A stretch of DNA of 64,000 bases from Streptomyces hygroscopicus (GTDB lineage: Bacteria; Actinomycetota; Actinomycetes; Streptomycetales; Streptomycetaceae). Both the position numbers and the translations under genes were made by a program. The notes under the pieces were generated by a model. The model worked only from the letters and a program-made list of their open reading frames with translations, did no database searches and was not told the origin of the DNA. Below are positions 1 to 9,419 of the stretch, one piece after another (position 1 is the stretch's first letter; every line of letters begins with the position of its first letter). The stretch lies in assembly GCA_002021875.1 (NCBI GenBank), contig CP018627.1, positions 3,224,001 to 3,288,000 on the forward strand, in the 5' to 3' direction.

Positions 1-1686
1 GGGCGGCAGCGCGGGGGCGCCGTCGACGCGGAAGTCGCCGAGCGCGGGGGTGTGTTCGGGGTCGAGGACGACGCGTGCCGTCATCCGGGCGTGCGGCTGG
101 TAGGCGGTCACCTCGCCGAGGTGGAAGATCTTCGGATAGGCGGTGGCGAAACCGGGCAGCGCGGGCACCACGGGATAGCCGATGGCCTGTCCCGGGTCGA
201 TGGCCTGGCCCAGCGGCCCGACGAAGGTGACCTCGCCCTCGGAGGCCCCCAGCAGTTCGGCCCGCCAGCGCTCCAGCCCGTCCGCCACGTCGATCGCGGC
301 CATGTAGCGCAGGGTGGCGGCGAAGTTGGCGATCAGCCCGATGCGGTCCCAGGTGGGCCAGGCGAGGGTCATCACGGGGAACGCGGCCCGGCGGGCGGCC
401 CACTGGCCGAGCCTGGCCAGCCCGTCGTTGGCGGCGGCGTATTCGAGCTGGCCGACCATGCCGCCGAGGCGTCCGGTGAGGGAGCCGACGCTGCAGAAGA
501 ACTTCAGGTCGCGGTCGCGCACCTCCTCGAAGACATTGAGGAAGCCCTCGATCTTGACCTCGACGGTGCGCAGGATCTCCTCGTCGGTCTTCTTCGGCAG
601 CCGGGCGGAGGTGTCCACTCCGGCGTTGTGCACCACTCCGGCGAGCCTGCCGCCCTCCAGCGCGTCCTCGCGCCGGATGAGCTCGCGCACCTGGGCTCGG
701 TCGGTGAAGTCGCAGCGCGCGTACTCGACGCGCAGCCCCTCCCGCCGGGCGCGGGTCAGATGGGTGGCGAGCTCCCACAAGCGGTGGGTGCGGGCGAGCC
801 GGGCCCGGGTCTTCGCGGGCGACTCGCCCTTCGTACGGCCCGCCCAGACCTCCTTCTCGTACCGCTTCCACCCGGCCTCGTCCACGCCGAACCAGGGCTC
901 GTCCCCGCTCGGGAACGGCTCCCGGCCGGTGACCACGACCCGTACGCCGTGCCGGGCGGCCAGCGACCTGGCCAGCTCCCAGCCGATGCCCCGGCCGCCG
1001 CCGGAGATCAGCACGGTGTCCTGGGGGCCGAGGGTGAGGACGGGCGCGGCCACGGGCCGGTCCTCGGGGGTGAGGGTGAACCGGCGGCCGTCCCGGTGGC
1101 CGACCTCGATCTCGCCGGTGCGGCCGAGCTCGGCGGCGACGATGCCGGGCAGGTCGGCGGAGGCGGCCAGGTCGATGTCCACGACCCGGGCGTTCACATT
1201 GGGGAACTCCCGGTGCAGGGTCTTGGCGAGCCCCGCCCAGATGCCGCCCAGGGGCTGCTCCAGACCGTCCCGCGGATGCTGGCCCATCCCGCCGCCGAGA
1301 TAGCTGACGGCGAGATAGAACAGCCGGTCCGCGGTCGTCTCCGCCGCCCAGTCGTCGTAGACGCCGCGCAGCGCGGTCACGGTCCCGGTCAGCGCCTGAC
1401 GCCAGGCCCCGGCGAAGGCGGCGGGGTCCGGGTCGTACGCCCGGCCCACGGTGAGGTCGACGATGGCGTCCACGGGGCCGGGGCCGTCCGGCTCCCGGCG
1501 CACCAGCGCGCCGTGTTCCTTCAGTTCGCGCTCCACACCGGCGGCGATGTCCTCCTCGCCGCCGATCAGCAGCACCCGTATCCCGGCGAGCCGGGGGTGC
1601 GGCCCGGCGGGGCGCGGCAGCTCGGTGAGCCGCCACACCATCCGGGTCACCGGCTGGACCGGCGCGCCTTCCTCGGCCACGGTCAT
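1..1686 (-). CDS. KR and DH-like polyketide/fatty acid synthase protein (3' end outside window)
   Basis: The gene starts at an ATG (1686) that overlaps the TGA of the upstream synthase gene by four bases (ATGA), so the two are translationally coupled. After about 220 residues without clear motifs comes a ketoreductase Rossmann motif (LISGGGRGIG) and the KR active-site segment with Ser and Tyr (CSVGSLTG, then LEYAAAND). The KR would reduce beta-ketoacyl-ACP with NADPH. The last visible residues look like the first hot-dog motif of a PKS dehydratase, but they read GDFRVDGAPALPP, with Phe where the catalytic His of HxxxGxxxxP is expected. The protein continues beyond base 1, so its full domain set is unknown. 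It is inferred to be the third component of the PUFA-synthase-like system encoded up to 9281. Confidence 0.8.
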   Translation of the reverse strand, partial: MTVAEEGAPVQPVTRMVWRLTELPRPAGPHPRLAGIRVLLIGGEEDIAAGVERELKEHGALVRREPDGPGPVDAIVDLTVGRAYDPDPAAFAGAWRQALTGTVTALRGVYDDWAAETTADRLFYLAVSYLGGGMGQHPRDGLEQPLGGIWAGLAKTLHREFPNVNARVVDIDLAASADLPGIVAAELGRTGEIEVGHRDGRRFTLTPEDRPVAAPVLTLGPQDTVLISGGGRGIGWELARSLAARHGVRVVVTGREPFPSGDEPWFGVDEAGWKRYEKEVWAGRTKGESPAKTRARLARTHRLWELATHLTRARREGLRVEYARCDFTDRAQVRELIRREDALEGGRLAGVVHNAGVDTSARLPKKTDEEILRTVEVKIEGFLNVFEEVRDRDLKFFCSVGSLTGRLGGMVGQLEYAAANDGLARLGQWAARRAAFPVMTLAWPTWDRIGLIANFAATLRYMAAIDVADGLERWRAELLGASEGEVTFVGPLGQAIDPGQAIGYPVVPALPGFATAYPKIFHLGEVTAYQPHARMTARVVLDPEHTPALGDFRVDGAPALPP

Positions 1687-4600
1687 GTCCGGTCCTCCCC
1701 CGCTGCCGCCTGTTCGACGGGGACGGCCTCGCCGGTCTCGGCGTCGATGTAGCCGATGAGGGTGGCCCGCATGTCCTTCATCTGCAGGAGCATCCGGCCG
1801 TCGGGCCGTACCGCCACGAAGCGGTTGCTGATGGCGTCGGCCGTCAGATCGAAGCCGGGCGGGGTGACGAAGAGGTCGACGGCCTCGCCGGAGGCGGCCA
1901 GATCGTGGTCGCTGATCTCCTCGTACAGATCGATCCGGCGGATCGACAGCGGCGCGGCCACCGGCACCAGATGCCCGTCGACCAGATCCAGCACCCCCAC
2001 CCGGGCCAGCCCGTCGAGCAGGATGGACGGCACGGTGAACCGGGACCACACCGGGTCGCCCGCCGGGATGTCGGGCGCGTAGCGGGCGCGCTTGCCGCGG
2101 GGGTGGATCCGGGTGTCGGTGGTGGAGACGAACGGGCCGGTCAGCCGCACCGGGGAGCCGGGCTGGTGGTACGGGTCGGGGACCGGGGTCTCCTCCCCCG
2201 TCGGCCACTCCTCCCAGCGCGGCGCGGTGGGCGCCTCGGTGTCGAGCAGCACCCGGGCCAGGAAGTGGACCCGGTCCTTGACCAGGACCACTCCGCTGGG
2301 CGCGACCACGTCCTCGGTGATCCGCACCTGGACGACGGTCACCTCGCCGGGGCCGTCGACCAGGTCCGCGCGGATGCGCCTCGGACCGGCCGGGAGGTCG
2401 CGGTAGACCCGCAGGAAGTGCTCGAAGCGCAGGTCCTCGAAGGCGATCACCCGCTTGCCGGGGACCAGGGTACGGGCGGCCTCGGCGGCCAGTTCGGTGA
2501 CGAAGGTGCCGGGCAGGGTGGCCTCGCCGCGCACCGTGTGGTGCTCCAGATAGCCGTCGGTCTCCAGGTCGAAGGCGCACTCGTAGACCACCGACCGCTC
2601 ATCGGACTCCAGCAGCCGGCGCAGGAAGAACCCGGGCCGCTCCGCCTCGCCCGTGGTGGCCAGATAGCCGGGGTAGAAGCGCTCGACGGTGGCCCGCTCG
2701 GCGTCGCCGAGGTGGACGACGGAGGGGCGCCGCACGGGGGCGTGCAGCTCCTGGACGAAGTGGTGGATGCCCTCGGCGATGGCCATGTTGCTGTACGACC
2801 CGGCGCGTTCGTAGTACGCCTTGGTCAGCTCGTTGGCGCCCATGCCGACGCCTTCCCACAGCGTCCAGCCGATGGTGAACTCGTCCGTGCGCGGATCGGT
2901 GGCCCGGGTGTGGGTCGCGGCGGCGGCCAGGAAGTCGTTGGCCGCGGCGTAGTCGGCCTCCCCGAGCTGTCCGAAGTAGCCCAGCAGCGAGCCGAAGTTG
3001 CACCACAGCCGGGGCGGCGCGGTGCGCAGGGCGCGCTTGAGGTGGAGGTAGGAGTCCAGCTTCAGATCGCGGATGGCGGTGAACTCGGCGAAGCTCTTGT
3101 CCTTGATCAGCCCCGAGCGCTGCAGCCCGGCGGCGTTGACCAGCAGGTCGATCCGCCCCTGATCGGCCAGAACTTGGCCGATCGCCGCGTCCACCGCGCC
3201 GCCGTCGCGCATGTCGCAGGCGAGGTAGGTGACCCGGCCGGCCCCGCTGTGGGCGGCCATCTCGTCCAGGTTCCGGCGCGCCGAGCGGGCGTTGACCATG
3301 CGGTCGAACGCGCGGTTGACGTCGGCGACGGTGCGGCCGTCGCGCCGGGCGATCTCCGTCTTGATGTAGCCCGCGCGGCGGGCGGCGAACTCCTCGTCGG
3401 TGCCCTCATAGGTCTCCGGCGGCCAGTCGTCCAGGGAGTTGCTGCCGAGGACGTAGATCCGGGGCCGGAAGTGCTCGGCGACCGCCTTGACCACCTCGGC
3501 GGTGATGCCCCGGGCGCCCCCGGCGACCACCACGACGGAGTCCCGGCCGAGAACGGCCCGTGCCCCCTCGCCGGGGCCGCCCGGCTCGTCGGAGAGCAGA
3601 TAGGTCTTCCGTACGCCGTCGATGTCGAACACCGCGGGGAAGACCCGCTCGGCCGCGCTCTCCTCCTCGGTCCGCGCGATGGCCTCGGTGAGGTCGGTGG
3701 CGGAGGTGCAGAGCGTGAAGGCGAGGCAGGCGTCGCGCTCCAGGGCCGCGGTCTTCCACAGCCCGGTGAAGAGCCCGGTGTACGGATGCGGGGTGCCGCC
3801 GGGCGCGGCCCCCAGCAGCAGCGCCACGGCCGAGGAGCCGGGGTCGCCCAGCTCGTCGTAGGCGTGCTGGAGCGTCAGATAGGCGGCGTCGTGCAGGGCG
3901 GTGAGGCCGGGCGCGGGGCCGTCCGCGGGCGCCTGGCCGAGGTCGGCGACCACCCTGAGGTGGATGGCCCCGGGGCCCGCACCGGCCAGGGCCCGGCGCA
4001 CCGACTCCTCGGTGACCTCGGGCAGATGGTGCCAGCCGGGGCGCGGGGCCCCGAGCGGCACCGTGGACAGGACGGTGAGGTCCGCCTCCGGCGGAGCGGC
4101 ACCGGCGAGCAGCTCGGGCGCGTCGGTGAGCACCACCGCGCCCACGGGGAGGAACGGGGTGCGCTCGCGCACGGTGCGCGCGGGCAGCTCGGTCAGGACG
4201 GGCACCTGGCGGCGGACCCGTACGGGGGTGCCGTCCGCGAGCCGCCCGTCGGTGGCGAACGCGGCGGGCAGCGCGGCCGGGGCCGCCTCCGCGGGGCCGG
4301 GCCCGGCGTCCTCACCGGTCCCCGGGATGGTCAGCCGGAGCCGGGCCCCGGCGGCGCCCTCGCTCTCGTCGGTGGCGATCTCCACGCTCCCCGAGGGCCG
4401 GTGCAGCGCCTTGAGGACGGCGAGACCACCGGCCGCGCCGAGATAGCGGGCGTGCTCGGGGGCGGGGGCGCCGCACAGCAGGATCTCGTCCGGGGCGGCC
4501 TCGCCGCGGCCCGCCTCGACGGCACCGAGCGGTTCGTCCACGTACGCGAGCACCTCGAGCCCCGCGGCGCGGGCCCGCTCCTCGGTGGTCAGGGCGAACA

Positions 4601-7600
4601 GGAAGGCGCCCTCGGCGAGTTCCTCGGCCTCCGGCGGCAGCAGCTCGCCGATCAGCGTGCGGTACTCCGGGAGGCTGTTGCCGTTGATCCCGCCCGCGAG
4701 CGCGAAGTCGAGTTCCCCGGTGCGCAGATAACGGCCCGCGGAGGTGATGGAGGAGACGGCGGAGGCGAAGCCTGAGTCCATCGTCATGTTCGGGCCGTTG
4801 AGGTCGAAGTAGTTCGCCACCCGGGCAGAGATGATGTTGGGCATCTGGCCGGGGAAGGAGTCCTCGTTGGAGGCCGGGATCAGGTCGCGTACGCGGTCGC
4901 CGAGCCGCTCCAGAACACCGGGCAGGGCATCGGAGTCCAGCTCGCCGATCGCCTCGGCGATGTCGTCGAGATAGCAGCGGTTGGCGTAGAGCATCGCGGC
5001 GCGGGTCGGGCCCATATGGCCGACGAACACGCCGGTCTTGAGCGCTTGCTCCTGCCAGAAGTCCGGCATCTGGTCGCGGAGTTGATGGGCGCACTCCACG
5101 ATCATCAGCTGGCAGCGGTCCAGGGCGCGGATGGTCTTGGGAGGCAACCGCACCTTGTTGAACGGCGGCGCCGGGTACTCCTGGCCGAAGCTGTCGCGGG
5201 GGCGCGGGCCGCCGCCCAGCCAGCGGGTGACCTCCTCGCGCCCCTCCAGCCCCGGCAGATGGGCCGACCAGCCGACGATCGCCACCCGGCTGCCGGGGTC
5301 GGGGACCTTGGTGACGGTCGCGGGGGCCCGGTCGGTGGCGGTGGCGCTCGCGGCGGCGGGGCGCGGCCGGTGCTCGGAGACGATCAGATGGGCGTTGGTG
5401 CCGCCGAAGCCGAACCCGGACACCGCGGCCAGCCGCGGGCCGTCCGGCTTCCCCGGCCACTCCTTGTGCTCGGGGGTGATCTCCAGTCCGGTCTCGGCGA
5501 GCCGGAAGTCCTCGCGGGGCCGGGAGAAGCGGAACTGACCGGGGATGGTGTGCTCGGCCAGGCCCAGCAGGTTCTCGATGAGCGAGACCACGCCCGCCGC
5601 CCAGCCGGTGTGGCCGATCAGGGACTTGTTGGAGGTGACCGCGGCCGGTCCCGCGGTGCCGTAGTACTCCCGCAGCGTGGTGAACTCGGCGAGGTCACCG
5701 GCCGGGGTGCCGGTGGCGTGGGCGTTGACCCAGCTCACCGCACCGCCCTCGACCTCGCCCGCCTCCAGGGCGCGCCGCACCGCCAGGCTCTGACCGGCGG
5801 CGTTGGGCGCGTAGATGGCCTTGCCCTTGCCGTCGGAGGACGAGCCGAACGCCCGGAGCACCCCGAGCACCTCGTCCCCGTCGGCCCGCGCCCGGCTCAG
5901 CCGCTTGAGGACGACCAGCGCGGCGCCGTCGGCGAAGATCACCCCGTCGGCGTCCTCGTCCAGCGCGTGCACCTCACCGCGCTTGGAGAGCCCCTGGAGC
6001 TTGGAGAAGAGCACGGTGCCGCGCGGCGCGAGCGCGAAGGCGCCACCGCAGACCGCGATGTCCTGCTTGCCCATGAGCAAGCCCTTGGCGGCGATGTCGA
6101 TCGCGTACAGGGAGGAGGAGCAGGCGGTGTCCACCATGTGCAGCTCGGTGGAGGGCGGCAGCAGCCCGCGCATCGCCAGCTCGCCGACGCGGTGCGGCAG
6201 AAAGCGCGAGCGGTCCTGTCCGGCGCGCCAGTAGCGGCGGGCCAGGGCCGCTTCGATGTCGCCGCCGAGGGTGGTGCGCTCGCCGTCCTCCAGCGGCAGG
6301 TCCCGGAGGATGTCCTGCGTCATCCGGGTGACGCTGTCCAGCACCCCGGCCTCTTCGAGGTGCTGGCTGCCGTCGGGGGTGTAGCCGACGACGAAGGAGC
6401 AGCGGTCGGTGTCCTGGTGGCGCACCCCGTCCAGGGCCTGGACCAGGCTGTGGCGCAGCCACATGGTGGTCAGCTCGTGGTCGTCCGTGCCGTCGGCCAT
6501 GCTGTCGACGGAGCCGGGGGCCGCCTCGAAGTCCGTGATGAAGACGCAGCGGTCGGCGTACGCCTTGTCCTCGGCGGCGGTGTCGACGGCGTGGAAGTTC
6601 TCATGCCGCCAGCGATCCCGGGGGATCTTGACGAACAGCTCGTCACCGGTCGTACGGAGCTTCCAGAACTCCTCGGGGCTGTTCGCCCCGGCGACCGCCA
6701 GGCCCATGCCGACGACGGCGATCGCGTCGTCGGGGACATCGGGGGGCAGGTCGGGGCCGGGCGCGTCCACGGCCTCGGCGACGGCCGCCTCCGTGACGGC
6801 GGCGGCCCGGGGGCGTACGGGCTCGGGGGCCACGACGGGTTCGGCCTCGGGCGCCGGGGCCACGACGGACTCGGGCTCCGGTGCTGGGGCCACGACGGAC
6901 TCGGGCTCCGGTGCGGCCTCTTCCCGTACGGGGGCGGCGGCGGGCGGGGACAGGAGGGCGGCGCCCAGCGTCAGTCCCCCGTCCGCGAGCACCACCTGTC
7001 CGGTGATCCACCGCGAGGCGTCGGAGGCCAGGAAGGCGACGACGTCGGCGAACTCCTCAGCGGTGCCCAGCCGTCCGAAGGGCGTCGCCCTGGCGATCAC
7101 CTCCTGCATCTCCCGGGCCCGGGGGAACTTGTCGGCGACATCGCTTTCGAGCATGGCGGCCGAGGCGGTGTTCACCCGGATGCCGAGCGGGGCGAACTCC
7201 ACGGCGAGATAGCGGGTCGCCGCCTCGGCGGCCGCCTTGGCGGGGGCGCAGGCCGAGTAGTTGGCCATCACCATCTGCGAGCCGCCGAGCGCCGAGACGG
7301 TGACGATCGACCCGCCGCCGGTGCGCGCCATCAGCGGGGCCGCGCCGCGGGCGCAGCGCAGTCCCCCCTTGTAGTTGGTGTCGATGGCCTTGGCGATGTC
7401 CTCGTCGGTCACCTCGGCCAGGGGCAGCAGGGCCCCGTTGGCGGCGCTGTTGACCAGGATGTCCAGCCGCCCGTGGCGCTCCTCGATCTCGGCGAACATC
7501 CGGTCGACCTGCTCCTGCCGGGCCACCGAGGCCCGTGCGAGCTCGACCCGGGCGCCGGTTGCCACCAGTTCGTCCCTGGTGCGCTTGGCCTGGTCGTGCG

Positions 7601-7718
7601 AGTGGAAATAGTTGAGGACGATGTCGGCGCCGCGGGCCGCGAGGGTGCGCGCGATCGCCTTTCCCACGCCCTTGGAACCTCCGGTGACCAGGGCCACCTT
7701 CCCCGTGAGGTCTTTCAT
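1683..7718 (-). CDS. PUFA-synthase-like multidomain synthase: ER(FabL type)-KS-KS0/CLF-KR-DH
   Basis: This 2011-residue iterative synthase has five domains. Residues 1-255 are a short-chain reductase with Tyr154-x6-Lys161, the spacing of FabL/FabI enoyl reductases rather than the Tyr-x3-Lys of FabG. A Pro/Ala/Glu/Val linker repeats EPESVVAPAP. Residues 331-785 are a ketosynthase with Cys533 (DTACSSSL), His667 (HATGT) and His703 (NKSLIGHT). Residues 811-1070 are a second KS fold whose active-site segment is DSGFASA, so Cys is Phe984, as in a chain length factor. Residues 1390-1680 are a ketoreductase (AGGARGI; Ser1577, Tyr1590, Asn1594). The C-terminus is a PKS-type dehydratase with His1727 in an exact HxxxGxxxxP motif and a candidate Asp1902. 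An AAGGAG sequence precedes the ATG. AT and ACP are supplied by the next gene upstream, 39 bp away. Product unknown; a reduced or polyunsaturated acyl chain is inferred. Confidence 0.9.
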   Translation of the reverse strand: MKDLTGKVALVTGGSKGVGKAIARTLAARGADIVLNYFHSHDQAKRTRDELVATGARVELARASVARQEQVDRMFAEIEERHGRLDILVNSAANGALLPLAEVTDEDIAKAIDTNYKGGLRCARGAAPLMARTGGGSIVTVSALGGSQMVMANYSACAPAKAAAEAATRYLAVEFAPLGIRVNTASAAMLESDVADKFPRAREMQEVIARATPFGRLGTAEEFADVVAFLASDASRWITGQVVLADGGLTLGAALLSPPAAAPVREEAAPEPESVVAPAPEPESVVAPAPEAEPVVAPEPVRPRAAAVTEAAVAEAVDAPGPDLPPDVPDDAIAVVGMGLAVAGANSPEEFWKLRTTGDELFVKIPRDRWRHENFHAVDTAAEDKAYADRCVFITDFEAAPGSVDSMADGTDDHELTTMWLRHSLVQALDGVRHQDTDRCSFVVGYTPDGSQHLEEAGVLDSVTRMTQDILRDLPLEDGERTTLGGDIEAALARRYWRAGQDRSRFLPHRVGELAMRGLLPPSTELHMVDTACSSSLYAIDIAAKGLLMGKQDIAVCGGAFALAPRGTVLFSKLQGLSKRGEVHALDEDADGVIFADGAALVVLKRLSRARADGDEVLGVLRAFGSSSDGKGKAIYAPNAAGQSLAVRRALEAGEVEGGAVSWVNAHATGTPAGDLAEFTTLREYYGTAGPAAVTSNKSLIGHTGWAAGVVSLIENLLGLAEHTIPGQFRFSRPREDFRLAETGLEITPEHKEWPGKPDGPRLAAVSGFGFGGTNAHLIVSEHRPRPAAASATATDRAPATVTKVPDPGSRVAIVGWSAHLPGLEGREEVTRWLGGGPRPRDSFGQEYPAPPFNKVRLPPKTIRALDRCQLMIVECAHQLRDQMPDFWQEQALKTGVFVGHMGPTRAAMLYANRCYLDDIAEAIGELDSDALPGVLERLGDRVRDLIPASNEDSFPGQMPNIISARVANYFDLNGPNMTMDSGFASAVSSITSAGRYLRTGELDFALAGGINGNSLPEYRTLIGELLPPEAEELAEGAFLFALTTEERARAAGLEVLAYVDEPLGAVEAGRGEAAPDEILLCGAPAPEHARYLGAAGGLAVLKALHRPSGSVEIATDESEGAAGARLRLTIPGTGEDAGPGPAEAAPAALPAAFATDGRLADGTPVRVRRQVPVLTELPARTVRERTPFLPVGAVVLTDAPELLAGAAPPEADLTVLSTVPLGAPRPGWHHLPEVTEESVRRALAGAGPGAIHLRVVADLGQAPADGPAPGLTALHDAAYLTLQHAYDELGDPGSSAVALLLGAAPGGTPHPYTGLFTGLWKTAALERDACLAFTLCTSATDLTEAIARTEEESAAERVFPAVFDIDGVRKTYLLSDEPGGPGEGARAVLGRDSVVVVAGGARGITAEVVKAVAEHFRPRIYVLGSNSLDDWPPETYEGTDEEFAARRAGYIKTEIARRDGRTVADVNRAFDRMVNARSARRNLDEMAAHSGAGRVTYLACDMRDGGAVDAAIGQVLADQGRIDLLVNAAGLQRSGLIKDKSFAEFTAIRDLKLDSYLHLKRALRTAPPRLWCNFGSLLGYFGQLGEADYAAANDFLAAAATHTRATDPRTDEFTIGWTLWEGVGMGANELTKAYYERAGSYSNMAIAEGIHHFVQELHAPVRRPSVVHLGDAERATVERFYPGYLATTGEAERPGFFLRRLLESDERSVVYECAFDLETDGYLEHHTVRGEATLPGTFVTELAAEAARTLVPGKRVIAFEDLRFEHFLRVYRDLPAGPRRIRADLVDGPGEVTVVQVRITEDVVAPSGVVLVKDRVHFLARVLLDTEAPTAPRWEEWPTGEETPVPDPYHQPGSPVRLTGPFVSTTDTRIHPRGKRARYAPDIPAGDPVWSRFTVPSILLDGLARVGVLDLVDGHLVPVAAPLSIRRIDLYEEISDHDLAASGEAVDLFVTPPGFDLTADAISNRFVAVRPDGRMLLQMKDMRATLIGYIDAETGEAVPVEQAAAGEDRT

Positions 7719-7757
7719 GGAACGACTGACTCCTTCTGCGACGAGGGGGTGGGCGCT

Positions 7758-9281
7758 TCAGCCCGTGGCGGAGGCCGGCGCATGGGCCCCCTGGTCGTTC
7801 ATCTGCTGCAGCACAAAGTCGGTGATCTTGCCCATGGTGTTGTAGGTGGCCAGCCGGAAGCCGGACTCGCGCGGCGGCAGCCCGTACCGACTGGAGACCC
7901 GCGACAGGAGTTCGACCTGCTTGACGGAGTCGACTCCCAGCTCGGCCTCGAGCTGCACCTCGTCCTCGAAGACGTCCTCGGGGTATTCGAGCGCCTCGGC
8001 GTAGAGGGTCCGCAGCTCGTCGAAGAGCCGCTCGCGGTCATACTCCTCCGGCCGCGGCTCGGACGCGGACGAGGCCGACGGGGCCGCGGGGGCGGTCTCG
8101 GGAGCGGCCTCGACGGCGGACTCGGGCTCGGCGCGCTCGGCCTCGGCGGACTTGCGGAAGGCGTCCAGTTCGGTGCGGACCAGCTCCAGCACCATGTGGC
8201 CGCGCTCGCTCCAGTACGCCGCGAAGACGTCGGAGGGCACCGAGGGGGCCAGCAGCTCGGCCAGCCCGCCGCGCTCGGGCGCGGCCAGACCGGCCTCGCG
8301 CAGCGCCTCGAGGGTTCCGTCGAGGGCGAGCCGTCCCCCGGTCAGGGCCAGCGTGGGCAGCGACCGCACCTCGGAGCCATCGGTCACCTTGGCGACCAGC
8401 TTGGAGAGCGCGGCGCGCCCGCCCGCCTCCACGAACACCTCGGCGCCGCTCTCCCGCAGATGCCGTACGGCCGCGGCGAACCGCACCGGCCGGGTGAAGT
8501 GCTCGGCCAGCAGATCGGCGAGCACATCGCCCGGCTCGTAGTAGCGCTGCAGGATCGGCGAGTAGACCGGGCGGTTCAGCGGATGCTGGTCCAGCTTCCG
8601 TACGTAGGCGGCGAACTCGGGGGCGGCGGGGGCGAGCGCCGGGGTGTGGAAGGGGAAGGGGGTGTCGATCTCGATGGCGCCCACGTCCAGCTGTCCGGCG
8701 ATCGCCACGACCCGGTCCAGGATTTTGGCGGGGCCGCTGACCACGGTCTGCTCGTCGTGGTTCTCGGTGGCGACGGCCAGCAGCGGCTCGTCCACCAGCT
8801 CCAGCAGCTTGCGGGTGCGCTCGGCGCTCGCGGCCAGGGCCACCATGCGGCCGTCGACACCGCCCTGCCGCTCGATCACGGCGACGCGCTGGGCGACGAT
8901 CCGGACCCCGTCCTCGACCGAGAACGCCCCGGCCGCCACCAGGGCGGTGATCTCGCCGAGGCTGTGCCCGGCCAGAACGTCGGGGGTGGCGCCCTGGGCG
9001 GCGAGGATCTCGTAGGCGGCCAGGCCCGCGCCGTAGATGGCGACCTGGGAGGCCCAGGGGTCGTTGTCGAGCAGATCGCGCAGATCGGCCTTGCGCTCGC
9101 CGAAGAGCACCTCGGAGATGCGGCGGGCGTAGAGCTCCTCGGTCACGGCGTCGAGCCGCTCGAAGACCCGGCCGATCTGGGGATGGCGCTCCTTGGCCCG
9201 GCGGAGCGCCTCGCCGTCGAAGCCGCCTTGTCCGGGGAAGAGAAAGGCCGTGGTGACGCCTGTGGACGGATTGCTGGACAT
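7758..9281 (-). CDS. Acyltransferase-acyl carrier protein (AT-ACP) didomain
   Basis: This 507-residue protein loads and carries acyl groups for the neighbouring synthase. The N-terminal domain is a malonyl-type acyltransferase: PGQGG near residue 16, the nucleophile Ser107 in GHSLGE, Arg132 at the position that usually binds the extender carboxylate, and His212 in the PFPFHTP segment. After an Ala/Glu/Pro-rich linker (about 375-410) comes one ACP with phosphopantetheine attachment Ser452 in LGVDSVKQ, a motif closer to PUFA synthase ACPs (GIDSIK) than to modular PKS ACPs. The ATG at 9281 is preceded by GGAGG seven bases upstream; an upstream in-frame start at 9329 would add 16 unlikely residues. 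Only one ACP is present, whereas Pfa synthases usually have several in tandem. No phosphopantetheinyl transferase is in the window. Confidence 0.9.
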   Translation of the reverse strand: MSSNPSTGVTTAFLFPGQGGFDGEALRRAKERHPQIGRVFERLDAVTEELYARRISEVLFGERKADLRDLLDNDPWASQVAIYGAGLAAYEILAAQGATPDVLAGHSLGEITALVAAGAFSVEDGVRIVAQRVAVIERQGGVDGRMVALAASAERTRKLLELVDEPLLAVATENHDEQTVVSGPAKILDRVVAIAGQLDVGAIEIDTPFPFHTPALAPAAPEFAAYVRKLDQHPLNRPVYSPILQRYYEPGDVLADLLAEHFTRPVRFAAAVRHLRESGAEVFVEAGGRAALSKLVAKVTDGSEVRSLPTLALTGGRLALDGTLEALREAGLAAPERGGLAELLAPSVPSDVFAAYWSERGHMVLELVRTELDAFRKSAEAERAEPESAVEAAPETAPAAPSASSASEPRPEEYDRERLFDELRTLYAEALEYPEDVFEDEVQLEAELGVDSVKQVELLSRVSSRYGLPPRESGFRLATYNTMGKITDFVLQQMNDQGAHAPASATG

Positions 9282-9419
9282 GCCGATGCCTCCATGAGTG
9301 GGGTGGTGACGGTGAGTGAGGTGCGTCACTCGCGCGGGTGACGCGGCGCTGTGGGCGGCCGATGGCCGTTGTGAGGTCGCGGCCGTGCCGTGTGGGCGGG
9401 CCGCGGGAGAGCCGGGCCG

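Noticed and set aside
1905..4775. Long plus-strand frame opposite the large synthase
   Set aside because: Same antisense codon-bias artefact; no domain and no ribosome binding site.
1..9281. Modular type I or enediyne PKS
   Set aside because: There is no repeated module, the AT-ACP is on a separate protein, and a cysteine-less KS directly follows the KS, which fits PUFA-type synthases better.
5016..9341. A 1441-codon open frame on the plus strand opposite the synthase genes
   Set aside because: It is an antisense frame produced by GC-rich third positions; its translation is Gly/Arg/Val-rich without domains, and the opposite strand encodes clear KS, AT and ACP motifs.
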